Assembly: GCF_005519465.1 (NCBI RefSeq)
Contig: NZ_CP027859.1
Coordinates: 1,488,001-1,552,000, forward strand
Direction of reading: 5' to 3'
Length of the DNA: 64,000 nt
Source: Streptomyces clavuligerus
GTDB lineage: Bacteria; Actinomycetota; Actinomycetes; Streptomycetales; Streptomycetaceae
Part shown: in pieces, positions 35,290-43,925 of the stretch
How positions within the stretch are numbered: position 1 is the first letter of the stretch
Layout of the letters: every line of letters begins with the position of its first letter
Notes under the pieces: model-generated
What the model saw: only the letters and a program-made list of their open reading frames with translations
Told to the model about the DNA's origin: nothing
Database searches by the model: none
Made by a program: the position numbers and the translations under genes

Positions 35290-35333
35290 CGGGTACGGGG
35301 TCGGCCGCCGCACGGCGGCCGACCCCGTACCCG
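35290..35333. terminator. Bidirectional hairpin terminator
   Basis: A perfect 20-bp inverted repeat (35290-35309 with 35314-35333) with a 4-base loop lies between the rightward NRPS 3 gene, which ends at 35265, and the leftward gene ending at 35407. It is well placed to stop transcription from both sides and marks the end of the NRPS operon. Confidence 0.8.
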
Positions 35334-35406
35334 ACCGGCCGACCCGTCGACCTGCCGAGGAGCCGACCAGCCGGGGAGACGGGGAGGACGGCGGCGACGG
35401 CGGCGC

Positions 35407-36909
35407 TCACCGCATGGCGAGGGTGAGCGCTCCGGTGACCGTCTGGCGATGCGCCTCGTGGAAGGTGCGCTCAGGACCGTACAGGGCGAAGTACCACTTC
35501 CGGTTCGCCCCCGGCTTCCCCCGGCGGTTGTAGTTCTCCAGGGTGACCACGTCCTTGCCGTCCTTCAGCACGACCCCCGCGAAGTGGTACGCCCACGGCG
35601 GCCTGGCACCCGACTCCTGGTCCGCCTCCTGCTCGGGCCTCGACCGGCCCCGCGTGGAGTAGATGGCCAGCGCTTCGCCCACCCGCGCGTCGGCGGCCTC
35701 GTTGATGCCCAGTCTGGCGTCCCGTTCCTGATCGGGCCGGTCGTACGGCAGATGGCGCGACTTGGCGAGACCGGTCACCTTCTGCGCGACGGCCTCGATG
35801 CGCTCCTTGGTGGCGTCCGACGGCTCCTCGCCGAAGAGCCCGGACTCCTCCAGCCGGTCGACCAGGAGCTGTTGCAGCGCCGGATAGGTTTCGAGCTGCC
35901 GGGACCTCATCGCGCCGAGGAGCGCTCTGGCGTGGTCCAGCGGCATGTCGGCCTCCCCGAGGTCGTCACGGGCCGCCCTCAGGGCCGGCATGACCTCCCC
36001 GTCGTGCTCCTCCTCGATGTCGATGTCGATGTCCGCATCCCGCCAGCTGAACAGCAGATACCCGCTGTCGTTGGGGAGCCGGCGGGCCAGGTCGCCGGGT
36101 GTCATGCCCGGCTGGGTCACCAGGCGGGGGTACGAGGTCAGACCGAGGACGTCGTCCGGCTTCTGCTCGTGCTCCACCCGTTCCGTCCCACCCTCCTCCG
36201 GGGCGAGCAGCACCCTGTTCAGCGACTTGCCCGTGACGACGCGGGCGACCTCGATGCACTGGTCCACCCGCAGCATGTCCTCGTCGCCGTGCTCCTGACC
36301 GCCCGCGACGATCACCGGCCGCCACTTCCGCAGCCCGCGGAGGGACAGCTCGCCGGGCACCTCCCCGTCCGCCGGTCTGAGCCGCACGGCCGCACCCGAT
36401 GCCTGGAGCTCCGCGTTCGCGTCGGCGACGACGGACTCCACCGCGTAGAGGTCCTTGCCCTGGGCATGCCTGCCCACCGCCACATTCCCGCTCGTGGAGC
36501 AGATCCACGGGTCGTCCTCCGAGTCGCTGTCGGACTCGCTGTCGCTCAGGGTGACGTTCGCCTCGATGTCCGAGTGATCGAAGAACTCCTCCTCCTCGCT
36601 GCTGTTGCCCTCGTCGCTGCTCTTGCCCTCCTCCCGGCCGCTGTCCTCCGCCCACCGGAGGGTTGTCTCCGGCTCCCGCTGCACGCTGACGGACCGCTGC
36701 ACGGACCGCTCGTCCGGACCGGTACCGTCCCGCTGCTGTTCGATCATCCGCACCACCGCCGCGTTGCCGATGGCGCGTTGCAGGGCCCCGATCGCCTGTG
36801 GCGGGAGGGGGCCGCCCGCGAGCGGCGCTCTGGTGCCGAGCCGCGGGGACGGGCCCGGCGCGCGACGGACACCGGCGGACTTCTCCGGCTGCTCCTTCTT
36901 CGCCCGCAT
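35407..36909 (-). CDS. Putative cargo/toxin of an extracellular contractile injection system (eCIS-type N-terminus)
   Basis: The 500-residue protein begins with a disordered basic/Pro stretch and then LQRAIGNAAVVRM at residues 43-55. The LQR..GNAAV..(M/L) motif is common near the N-terminus of actinobacterial proteins linked to eCIS particles. An acidic Ser/Asp/Glu tract follows (~93-133). The remainder contains conserved-looking blocks: VDQCIEVARVVTG (Cys218), WAYHFAGVV (His442) and DVVTLENYNR (Asp453/Glu458/Asn459). Cys, then a His on a strand, then an acidic/amide residue is the order of a papain-like triad, so a cysteine protease or deamidase toxin is possible; this is inference. There is no signal peptide and no eCIS structural gene in the window. 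ATG 36909 has AGTGAGGGGG upstream. It seems unrelated to the biosynthetic genes on either side. Confidence 0.5.
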   Translation of the reverse strand: MRAKKEQPEKSAGVRRAPGPSPRLGTRAPLAGGPLPPQAIGALQRAIGNAAVVRMIEQQRDGTGPDERSVQRSVSVQREPETTLRWAEDSGREEGKSSDEGNSSEEEEFFDHSDIEANVTLSDSESDSDSEDDPWICSTSGNVAVGRHAQGKDLYAVESVVADANAELQASGAAVRLRPADGEVPGELSLRGLRKWRPVIVAGGQEHGDEDMLRVDQCIEVARVVTGKSLNRVLLAPEEGGTERVEHEQKPDDVLGLTSYPRLVTQPGMTPGDLARRLPNDSGYLLFSWRDADIDIDIEEEHDGEVMPALRAARDDLGEADMPLDHARALLGAMRSRQLETYPALQQLLVDRLEESGLFGEEPSDATKERIEAVAQKVTGLAKSRHLPYDRPDQERDARLGINEAADARVGEALAIYSTRGRSRPEQEADQESGARPPWAYHFAGVVLKDGKDVVTLENYNRRGKPGANRKWYFALYGPERTFHEAHRQTVTGALTLAMR

Positions 36910-37211
36910 GACGAACCCCCTCACTTCTTGTCTCTGTCTCCTTGGGCACCTTGTTACGAGGGTGGCCGCCGGTCGTGAAGGGCCAAAGGGGCAGCCCTGA
37001 GACACGATCGCCTGTCCGACCGTCCGGACACCTCGGCCCGCGCACCGCCGTACGGGGCGTGTTTTCCGGCCGAAGCCACCACAGCCAGGGGCAGATCGAC
37101 CGGAGGGACACCGGCCCGGATCCCCGCATGGCCTTCGGAACAGCCCGGACGAGTACCCCCGTCGACCGTGCCGCCGCACCGGGAACTCCGGTATCCCCGG
37201 CCGAGCCGGGT
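36910..37211. promoter_or_regulatory. Intergenic region upstream of the eCIS-cargo-like gene
   Basis: About 300 bases between two leftward genes without a gene. The part adjoining 36910-36960 is A/G-rich on the minus strand and includes the ribosome site. A promoter for the cargo-like gene is expected here, but no boxes were assigned. Confidence 0.3.
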
Positions 37212-38792
37212 TCAGCCCACCCTGGCGCGGTCCGGTGCCTGTGGCGTCCGCCCGGTGTCCGCCGCCGTGCTCCCGGTCTCCTTTCCGTACCGCGCGATGG
37301 CCCCCGAGGCGAGCGCCATCGGGACCGCGATGACCGCGGCGACCCGGCCGAGCGGCATCGCGGCCAGCATCCAGCCGACGAGCGGCGGGCCGACGATGCC
37401 GCCGGACTTGCTGCACGCCGCGGAGAGTCCGCTGCCGAGGCCGCGGAAGGCCGTCGGGTACACCTGCGCGGTGTAGGGGCCGAGCACGGAGACCACACCG
37501 CTGGCACCGGTGAGGAGGCCGATCAGGACCGGGACGGCGACCCGGGGGTTGTCCAGCGGTACGGCGATGAGCGCGATGAGCGATCCCGCGGTGATCGCGC
37601 CGTAGAGCGTCATGGTCTTCCGGGTCGACCAGCGGCTGTAGAGCCAGGCGGCGACCGCGGTGCCCGGTACGGAGAGCAGGGCGGAGGCGAAGAGGATCTC
37701 CGAGGCCGGGGTCCTGAGACCGGAGTCCTTGAGCACGGTCGGCAGAAAGGTGACGAACCCCCAGTAGACCAGTCCCCAGGAGAGGGCGAAGCCGGAGATG
37801 ACCAACGTCTGGCCCAGATATCCGGGGCCGAGGAGCGCCCGCGCACCGCCCGGGGTCCGCGGTTCGGCCGGGGCGCGCGTCAGACCGAACTGAAGAGCCA
37901 TGCGCCGCGCCTCGGCGCTGCGTCCGCGCGACTCCAGGAAGCTGGGGGACTCCGGAATCCACCGGTTGAGGCCCAGCAGGGCGAGGGCCAGCGGGAGCTG
38001 GAAGAACCAGAGACTCCGCCAGCCGTACGAGGGCTCAAGGAGCGCGGACAGCCCGCTGACCGCCAGATAGCCGCCGACGGTCGTCAGCCCCGCGGTTAAC
38101 ACCATCAGCCCGCTGCGTCCGGGGAACACCTCGGACATCAGCGCGTACACGATCGGCAGCATGCCGCCTGCCGACATCCCCATCAGCAAGCACATCAGGA
38201 CGTTCGCCTCGAAGCTGGGCATCGCGCCGCACACCGTGGTCGCCACGAACAGCAGCGCCGCGAGCAGGACGGACGAGCGGCGGCCGATACGGTCCGCGAG
38301 GTGGCCCCAGAGCAGCGAGCCGAGCACCGTGCCGGTCAGCCCGCCCATCGGCAGCGCGGCGACCTCCGCGGCCGTGAGACCGTACTCGGCGCGGGCGCCG
38401 GGCAGGACGAAGGCCAGTGTGGCGGGCTTCATCTGATCGACCACCAAGGCGAACGACAGGACGGCGACAAGCCGTCTGCGCAGCCGGGTCCGCTGCTGTG
38501 CGGAGACGGGCGGGTCCGGTATGGGGGACCCGGCCGCCCCGGGGGCTCCTGTGGGCGGGTGGCCGAGGCGCCGGGGCAGGAGCCCCACGCCGGACAGGAC
38601 GAGCCCGAACACGATCGCCGCCATGGCGAGCCACATGGAGGCACCCATCGTCATATGGGCCATGTGATAGTGCATTTCGGCGGCGTCGACGAACATCCGG
38701 ATGTGCTCGGCCACCCCCGCCGAACAGACCACGATCCCGGACCAGAAGAGGAGCGGACGCGGGATCAGTCCTCGATCCCTGAGACGGTTCAT
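37212..38792 (-). CDS. MFS transporter (AAHS / sugar-porter type) with an extra N-terminal two-helix segment
   Basis: The 526-residue membrane protein is longer than the usual ~440. Residues ~125-500 are a complete 12-helix MFS core with LWGHLADRIGRRSSVLL between helices 2 and 3 and an RxxG-type PTAFRGLGSGL loop, as in aromatic-acid:H+ symporters and related carriers. Ahead of it are two extra hydrophobic helices (~15-30 and ~50-70) separated by a His/Met-rich segment (EMHYHMAHMTM). Leu232 is encoded by TTA (38097-38099, minus strand), the codon read by the bldA tRNA in Streptomyces, so production may be developmentally limited. It lies divergently from the MerR-like gene in front of the enediyne cassette and could export or import a pathway compound. 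Substrate unknown. GGAAGAGA precedes the ATG. Confidence 0.8.
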   Translation of the reverse strand: MNRLRDRGLIPRPLLFWSGIVVCSAGVAEHIRMFVDAAEMHYHMAHMTMGASMWLAMAAIVFGLVLSGVGLLPRRLGHPPTGAPGAAGSPIPDPPVSAQQRTRLRRRLVAVLSFALVVDQMKPATLAFVLPGARAEYGLTAAEVAALPMGGLTGTVLGSLLWGHLADRIGRRSSVLLAALLFVATTVCGAMPSFEANVLMCLLMGMSAGGMLPIVYALMSEVFPGRSGLMVLTAGLTTVGGYLAVSGLSALLEPSYGWRSLWFFQLPLALALLGLNRWIPESPSFLESRGRSAEARRMALQFGLTRAPAEPRTPGGARALLGPGYLGQTLVISGFALSWGLVYWGFVTFLPTVLKDSGLRTPASEILFASALLSVPGTAVAAWLYSRWSTRKTMTLYGAITAGSLIALIAVPLDNPRVAVPVLIGLLTGASGVVSVLGPYTAQVYPTAFRGLGSGLSAACSKSGGIVGPPLVGWMLAAMPLGRVAAVIAVPMALASGAIARYGKETGSTAADTGRTPQAPDRARVG

Positions 38793-39265
38793 CGGAGTCT
38801 CTTCCCTTCGGCTGACGTGCGGGACAAGGCAGGGCAGGGTTGAATTTCGAACGATGAGGGTGTGAGGGAAGAAGCGCAGGGCGGAACGCGGGCCCGATTC
38901 CCGGAGGACATCTCAGCAGCCTTCGGTTCCCCCGGTCTTCTTCTCGATTGCGCACTCCGGGTGGTCGGCGACGGTATCCGTCGGGGTTCTGGGCAGCGGT
39001 TTCACCCCCTTCGGCGGGCACGGCGGAGCGCCGAGGAGCACCCGGGAGGGCCGGCGCTGCCGCTCCATGGCCGCAGGGAGGGCGCACGGGAACAGAGGGG
39101 CCGGCGAGGTGGAACCGGAGCGACGGGGTGGACGCGGGCCCGGGAGCGGGGCGGGTGCGGGGCGGGTGCGGGCCCGGCAATCTGGAAGACGAAGTGTCCG
39201 GGAAGTGCGGTTACTTTGGGAAGGACCGCGGATTCCCCGCTGCTTCGGAACAAGGGGGTACGTCC
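38793..39265. promoter_or_regulatory. Divergent intergenic region, MFS transporter / MerR-like regulator
   Basis: The 473 bases contain no supported gene; open frames here have no recognisable protein features. Promoters for the leftward transporter and the rightward regulator should both lie here. A good AAGGGGG ribosome site is seen at 39252-39258. No clear operator palindrome was found. Confidence 0.35.
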
Positions 39266-39613
39266 ATGAGTCTCTCCGTTCTCAGCGCTGTGTCCGGAAT
39301 TCCCGCCACGACTATTGAACGATATCTGCGCGAAGACCCCACTGAGGTGGGGAAGAATGATTACGGGACGGCCCAACTGGGCCGTCTGGCACTGATGCGG
39401 GCGCTCGTCGACATCGGTGGCCACTCCCTTTCCGAAGTGGCGGAAATCATGGGCGCGGTCGGCGCGGTCGAACCGCCGACCGTGTCGCGGCCGGACAGCG
39501 GAGGCTCTGGGGCAGGCGCTCCGCTCGCTGTCGGCGAACTCCTCACGGACGCGCTGCGCCTTGCCCTCGGAAGGCTTGCCTCAGGAGCGAGGACGGCGAG
39601 TACCGCCCGGTAG
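39266..39613 (+). CDS. Small MerR-like DNA-binding regulator (115 aa)
   Basis: Residues 1-65 match the MerR winged-helix domain. SVLSAVSGIPATTIERYLRED aligns with the recognition helix and the following R-Y-x-R/E segment, and YGTAQLGRLALMRALVDIGGHSLSEVAEIM fits the wing and helices 3-4. The long coiled-coil dimerisation helix and effector domain of classical MerR proteins are missing; the last ~45 residues are Gly/Ala/Ser-rich. It may bind DNA as a minimal regulator or antagonise a full-length one. Its position, 357 bases upstream of E3 on the same strand, suggests control of the enediyne cassette. Codon use in the first 40 codons is less GC-biased than in the neighbours. AAGGGGG lies seven bases before ATG 39266, which favours this start over longer in-frame extensions. 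Confidence 0.6.
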   Translation: MSLSVLSAVSGIPATTIERYLREDPTEVGKNDYGTAQLGRLALMRALVDIGGHSLSEVAEIMGAVGAVEPPTVSRPDSGGSGAGAPLAVGELLTDALRLALGRLASGARTASTAR

Positions 39614-39970
39614 CGCACACGGGGAGATGCCCGGCCCGACGGCAGCGTCCGATGATGGTCCCCGCTGACACATGCCAGAGGCGTATACCGACGAGAGGGC
39701 CGATCATGCCGACCGTTCCCGGCACGCCGCGCCGACTGCCGTCGGCTCCGCCCCCGGCCCGGGTGGCTTCGGGGTCCGGCCCGGCGCCCTGCGGGGGACA
39801 CCGGGCGGCCGGCCGTACGCGGGGCCGGTGCCCGGGCGCAGCGCCGCCGTGATGGGCTGAGCACCATGGAAGTGGACGCCCGTTCAGCGGTCCTGTGTAC
39901 ATTCTGAATTCGACGGCATTTCATGTGCTCCGCGTGTGAAAGAAAAATCGACGAAGGGTGGTGGAGCTTC
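39614..39970. promoter_or_regulatory. Leader region of the enediyne cassette
   Basis: These 357 bases separate the MerR-like gene from E3. From about 39895 to 39965 the sequence is notably A/T-rich for this window (TGTACATTCTGAATTC and onward), consistent with the main promoter and 5' leader of the cassette. No gene is supported. Confidence 0.4.
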
Positions 39971-40942
39971 ATGGGAGCAGATCTGCGTGCGCTGCGGCGC
40001 CGTATTCTCACCCCAAATGTTTCGCAAGTGAGTCTCGATGAACGTGGTTTCCACAAGAAGGACCCTGCGGCGCAGGAGCTTCTGGAGAACATCGGTCGCA
40101 ACTTTCTCGCGGGATACGGTCACGCCGCGGAGTCGCGCTCGCTCGCGGAGCTCGAACACCGCCTGGACATGGTCCCGGTGCGCTTCCGGGGTTTCGCCCA
40201 CGAAGGCGCGGCGATGGGGTGCACCGTCGTCGACGCGCTGCCGGGCAGCCGCGGCAGACGACTGGCGGGTTTCCTGGCGGGGGACGGGCGGCACCACGTC
40301 TACATGGCGTACGTCGGCATCGGCTGGGCCATGGCCAGGCTGCCGCGGTTCCGCTGGCCCGGTCTCTCGGCGACCTCCCCGCTCCTGCGGTGGCTCGTCC
40401 TCGACGGCTACGGCTTCCACCAGGCGTACTTCCACACCACCAAGTACGTCTACGGACACCACCAGGACGCCCCCCGGCGCTTTCCCTTCGAACCCGCCTC
40501 CTATGTCCAGCGCGCCATGGACCAGGGCATCGGCCGCGCGCTGTGGTTCATCGGCGGCACCGACCCCCAGTCTGTCATGAACCTGATCGAACGATTCCCC
40601 ACGGCCCGCCACGCCGATCTGTGCGCGGGCGTCGGACTCGCCGCCACATACGCGGGCGGCGCGGACGAGGAGGAACTGCGGTTGCTGCTGCGGCTCGCCG
40701 GGGAGCACGCGCGCCAGGTCGGCCAGGGATCGGCGTTCGCCGCCGAGGCGCGTGAGAAGGCGGGGCTCACCGGTCCCGAAACCGGGCTCGCCACCCGGGT
40801 GCTGTGCGGCCTGGAACCCGCCGAGGCGGCCCGGCTCTGCCGCGAATTGCAGCCCGGCCGGCCGGACGACGCCGATGGCCATGCCTATGAGGAGTGGCGC
40901 CAGAGAATCGCCGAGAAAATTTCTGTCCGAGGAGAGGTGTAG
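39971..40942 (+). CDS. unbL: Enediyne biosynthesis protein E3 / UnbL (DUF1702)
   Basis: The 323-residue protein has the family's signature opening MGADLRALRRRILTP...RGF and later conserved blocks (FAHEGAAMGCTVVDAL, YVGIGWAMARLP, DGYGFHQAYFHT, RALWFIGGTDP, ADLCAGVGLAATYAGG). E3 is present beside the PKSE in enediyne clusters and is needed for maturing the polyene into the core, but its reaction is not established. The start was set at ATG 39971, with GGTGGAG about six bases upstream, because it matches the family N-terminus; ATG 39923 would add 16 residues (MCSACERKID...) without a ribosome site. It is the first gene of the rightward cassette; E4 begins six bases after its stop. It is likely a soluble or membrane-associated partner of E4 and E5. 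Confidence 0.92.
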   Translation: MGADLRALRRRILTPNVSQVSLDERGFHKKDPAAQELLENIGRNFLAGYGHAAESRSLAELEHRLDMVPVRFRGFAHEGAAMGCTVVDALPGSRGRRLAGFLAGDGRHHVYMAYVGIGWAMARLPRFRWPGLSATSPLLRWLVLDGYGFHQAYFHTTKYVYGHHQDAPRRFPFEPASYVQRAMDQGIGRALWFIGGTDPQSVMNLIERFPTARHADLCAGVGLAATYAGGADEEELRLLLRLAGEHARQVGQGSAFAAEAREKAGLTGPETGLATRVLCGLEPAEAARLCRELQPGRPDDADGHAYEEWRQRIAEKISVRGEV

Positions 40943-40948
40943 AGAACC

Positions 40949-42913
40949 ATGGCCGCACGGAAATTGTTACGCAGGCAAGCTCCTGGAATCGTCGCTCTCA
41001 CGCTCATGGCGAGCACCTTCTATGCCGTACGCCTTCCGACGCCTTCCGAGGCCGATGTGGCACGTATGGCGAGTGGATACTCCTTCCGCCCCATGTCGGT
41101 CTCCATGCCCTCCGGATTCGATCAGCAGACGATCCGCAAGGTGAACAGGGACTACAAGGACATCGCGGCATGGATCTCGTCCGTCGGCGCGGGTGTCGCG
41201 ATGAACGATGTCGACGGCGACGGACTCTCCAACGACCTGTGCGTTACCGACCCCCGTATCGACCAGGTCGTGGTGACCCCCACCCCGGGCAAGGCCGCCG
41301 ACCGGTACCGCGCCTTCGCGCTGGACCCCGCGCCGCTGCCGATGAGCAGCACCATGGCGCCGATGGGCTGCGCCGCCGGGGACTTCAACGAGGACGGCGT
41401 CAGCGACCTGATCGTCTACTACTGGGGCCGCACCCCGGTGCTCTTCCACGGCAAGCCGACGAAGCCGGGCCGGGCCGCGAAGGGCGGTGCGCCCGCGCGC
41501 GCCGTGTCCGGCGCCCCCGGGAAGGACGTACTGACCGCTGACTCCTTCGAGCCCGCTGAGCTGGTGCGGGACGTGGGCCGGGCGACCTACACCGGACCGC
41601 AGTGGAACACCAACGCCATCACCATCGCGGACTTCGACGGGGACGGCCACGAGGACATCCTCATCGGCAACTACTTCCCCGACAGCCCCGTCCTCGATCC
41701 GACGCTGGACGGCGGCGTGGAGATGAACGACTCGCTCTCGCACGCCCAGAACGGCGGTGAGGACTTTGTCTACCGCTGGACCCCCGACGGCTTCGAGCGG
41801 GCCGACGGCGCGCTGCCCAAGGAGGTCAGGAAGGGCTGGACGCTCGGCGCCGCCGCCACCGACCTGGACGGCGACCACCTGCCCGAGCTGTATCTCGCCC
41901 ATGACTTCGGCACCTCCCGGCTGCTGCACAACCGGTCCAGCCCCGGGAAGATCCGCTTCTCGCCCGTCGACGGACCGCGCGACCCGCTGGTCCCCCGCTC
42001 CAAGCAGCTCGGCCGCAGCTCCTTCAAGGGGATGGGCGTCGACTTCGGGGATCTGGACGGCGACGGCCTCCACGACATGTTCGTCAGCAACATCACCACC
42101 TCCTTCGGTATTCAGGAGTCCAACTTCACCTTTATCAACAAGGCGGCGAACAAAGAGGCCCTGAGCAGTGACTTCAAGGTCGGCAGGGCCCCCTTCGAGG
42201 ACCGCAGCGTCCCGCTGGGCACGGCCTGGTCCGGCTGGGGCTGGGATGTGAAGACCGGAGACTTCGACAACAGCGGTGAGCTGGAAATCGTTCAGACCAC
42301 CGGCTTCGTCAAGGGCAAGACCAACCGCTGGCCCCAGCTCCAGGAGCTGGCCACCACCAACGACGGACTGACCCACGACCCCGACTGGTGGCCCCATGTG
42401 AAGGAGGGCGACGACATCGGTGGCGACCAGACCCTGCGGTTCTTCGCCAAGGGCGGCGAGGGCCGGTACCTCAATGTCGCCAAGAAGCTCGGTATGGCGA
42501 TACCCATCCCCACCCGGGGCGTGGCGACCGGTGACGCGGACGGCGACGGCCGGCTCGACCTGGCGGTGGCCCGGCAGTGGGGCGAGCCCGTCTTCTACAG
42601 CAACCGCAGCCAGGACCCCGGCGCCCACCTCGGTCTGACCCTCACCCACCCCTCCGGTTCGCCCGTCGTCGACACACAGGTCACCGTGGTCCACCCGGAC
42701 GGCTCCCGGCATGTCGGCCGGGTCGACGGCGGCGGCGGCCACTCGGGCAAGCGCAGCCACGAGGTCCACATCGGGCTCGGCGACGGCGTCGAGGGCCCCC
42801 TGAAGGTGCAGCTCCGCTGGCGCGACAGGACAGGGCAGGTGCGCGATCAGGAGCTGAAGCTCGCCCCCGGGCGCCACTCCATCGAGCTCGGCACCACGGC
42901 GAAGGAGAAGTGA
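40949..42913 (+). CDS. unbV: Enediyne biosynthesis protein E4 / UnbV (FG-GAP repeats, ASPIC/UnbV domain)
   Basis: The 654-residue protein begins with a basic segment and one hydrophobic helix (residues ~10-28: APGIVALTLMASTFYAV), a signal or membrane anchor. The body has repeated calcium-binding FG-GAP loops, for example NDVDGDGL, ADFDGDGHED, TDLDGDHLPE, GDLDGDGLHD, GDFDNSGELE and GDADGDGRLD. The C-terminal ASPIC/UnbV domain ends the protein. It probably acts outside or at the membrane in core maturation, together with E3 and E5; the chemistry is unknown. Codon 7 is TTA (40967-40969), rare in streptomycetes and read by the bldA-encoded tRNA. Placed so early, it could gate translation of E4 and, through coupling, of E5 and PKSE. 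GGAGAGG precedes the ATG, and the stop is followed at once by the E5 start. Confidence 0.93.
   Translation: MAARKLLRRQAPGIVALTLMASTFYAVRLPTPSEADVARMASGYSFRPMSVSMPSGFDQQTIRKVNRDYKDIAAWISSVGAGVAMNDVDGDGLSNDLCVTDPRIDQVVVTPTPGKAADRYRAFALDPAPLPMSSTMAPMGCAAGDFNEDGVSDLIVYYWGRTPVLFHGKPTKPGRAAKGGAPARAVSGAPGKDVLTADSFEPAELVRDVGRATYTGPQWNTNAITIADFDGDGHEDILIGNYFPDSPVLDPTLDGGVEMNDSLSHAQNGGEDFVYRWTPDGFERADGALPKEVRKGWTLGAAATDLDGDHLPELYLAHDFGTSRLLHNRSSPGKIRFSPVDGPRDPLVPRSKQLGRSSFKGMGVDFGDLDGDGLHDMFVSNITTSFGIQESNFTFINKAANKEALSSDFKVGRAPFEDRSVPLGTAWSGWGWDVKTGDFDNSGELEIVQTTGFVKGKTNRWPQLQELATTNDGLTHDPDWWPHVKEGDDIGGDQTLRFFAKGGEGRYLNVAKKLGMAIPIPTRGVATGDADGDGRLDLAVARQWGEPVFYSNRSQDPGAHLGLTLTHPSGSPVVDTQVTVVHPDGSRHVGRVDGGGGHSGKRSHEVHIGLGDGVEGPLKVQLRWRDRTGQVRDQELKLAPGRHSIELGTTAKEK
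40967..40969 (+). promoter_or_regulatory. TTA (bldA-type) leucine codon in E4
   Basis: Codons 5-8 of E4 read AAA TTG TTA CGC, so Leu7 is specified by TTA. In Streptomyces the only tRNA for this codon is the bldA product, which accumulates late in growth, so TTA codons often tie antibiotic genes to development. Confidence 0.8.
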
Positions 42914-42914
42914 C

Positions 42915-43925
42915 ATGACGGACACGACCGCAGAGATGACAGCTCCCGCGCCGCGCTACGATCCCAAGGTCGTCACCGCCCTGCGCCGGTTCGCGATCTC
43001 GATCTCCGTCTTCAACATCCTCGGCTACACCCTGCTCGGCTTCGAACAGCCCTGGACCTGGCCGCTGTTCGCTCTTGCGACCGCCTACGCCGTGGAAATA
43101 GTCCTGGAGGTCGTCGCAGCCCGCGCCGAGGGCAGGACGGAGCGCTTCCGGGGCAACGGGGTACGCGGGGTCGTCGAGTTCCTCTTCCCCGCGCACATCA
43201 CCGCCCTCGCGCTCAACATGCTGACCTATGTCAACGACCGCGTCTGGGTGATGCTCTTCGGTGTCATCGTCGCCGTCGGTGCCAAATGGGTGCTGCGCGC
43301 GCCGGTGCGCGGCAGGCTGCGGCACTTCATGAACCCGTCGAACTTCGGCATCGCGGTGATCCTGCTGCTGTTCCCCTGGGCGAGCATCGCACCCCCGTAC
43401 CACTTCACCGAGTATGTCTCGGGCCCCCTCGACTGGCTGATCCCGCTCGTCATCATCATGACCGGCACTCTGCTCAACGCGAAGCTCACCGGCCGCATGT
43501 GGCTCATCATGGCCTGGCTGGTCGGATTCGTCCTCCAGGCGGTCCTGCGCGGACTGATCTTCGACACCGCCATCCCCGGAGCCCTCGGCATGATGACGGG
43601 GGTCGCCTTCGTCCTCTTCACCAACTACATGATCACGGACCCCGGCACCACGCCCTCCAAGCCCGTCGCCCAGATGGCCTTCGGCGGTGGCGTCGCCCTC
43701 ATGTACGGGGTGCTCACCGCGCTGGGCATCGCCTACGGCATCTTCTTCGCCACCGCGGCCGTCTGCCTCGTCCGCGGCGGCTATCTCTGGTGGATCGACA
43801 TCTCGGCCCGGCGCGGACTGAGCCTGGCCCCCGCTCCACCCACTGCGGACACCGACTCCCCGGTGGCCGCCCTCGCAGGCCCCGGGGCCACCCCGGGCAC
43901 GGAGAAGGAGGCGATCGCCGCATGA
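42915..43925 (+). CDS. unbU: Enediyne biosynthesis protein E5 / UnbU (membrane protein)
   Basis: The 336-residue integral membrane protein has about eight hydrophobic segments and family blocks such as FNILGYTLLGFEQPWTWPLF, RGVVEFLFPAHITALALNML, HFMNPSNFGIAVILLLFPW and LFTNYMITDPGTTPSKP. The N-P-S-N-F-G and T-D-P-G-T-T motifs resemble those of RnfD/NqrB-type flavin-bearing electron-transport subunits, which hints at a redox role; this is inference from motif similarity. E5 always accompanies E3, E4 and PKSE in enediyne clusters. The ATG begins two bases past the E4 stop, and the 3' end overlaps PKSE by four bases (ATGA), so the three proteins are translated together. The C-terminal ~30 residues are a soluble Pro/Ala tail. 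Confidence 0.93.
   Translation: MTDTTAEMTAPAPRYDPKVVTALRRFAISISVFNILGYTLLGFEQPWTWPLFALATAYAVEIVLEVVAARAEGRTERFRGNGVRGVVEFLFPAHITALALNMLTYVNDRVWVMLFGVIVAVGAKWVLRAPVRGRLRHFMNPSNFGIAVILLLFPWASIAPPYHFTEYVSGPLDWLIPLVIIMTGTLLNAKLTGRMWLIMAWLVGFVLQAVLRGLIFDTAIPGALGMMTGVAFVLFTNYMITDPGTTPSKPVAQMAFGGGVALMYGVLTALGIAYGIFFATAAVCLVRGGYLWWIDISARRGLSLAPAPPTADTDSPVAALAGPGATPGTEKEAIAA

Noticed and set aside
39652..39860. Short rightward frames between the MerR-like gene and E3
   Set aside because: They overlap each other in different frames, lack ribosome sites and look like composition artefacts.
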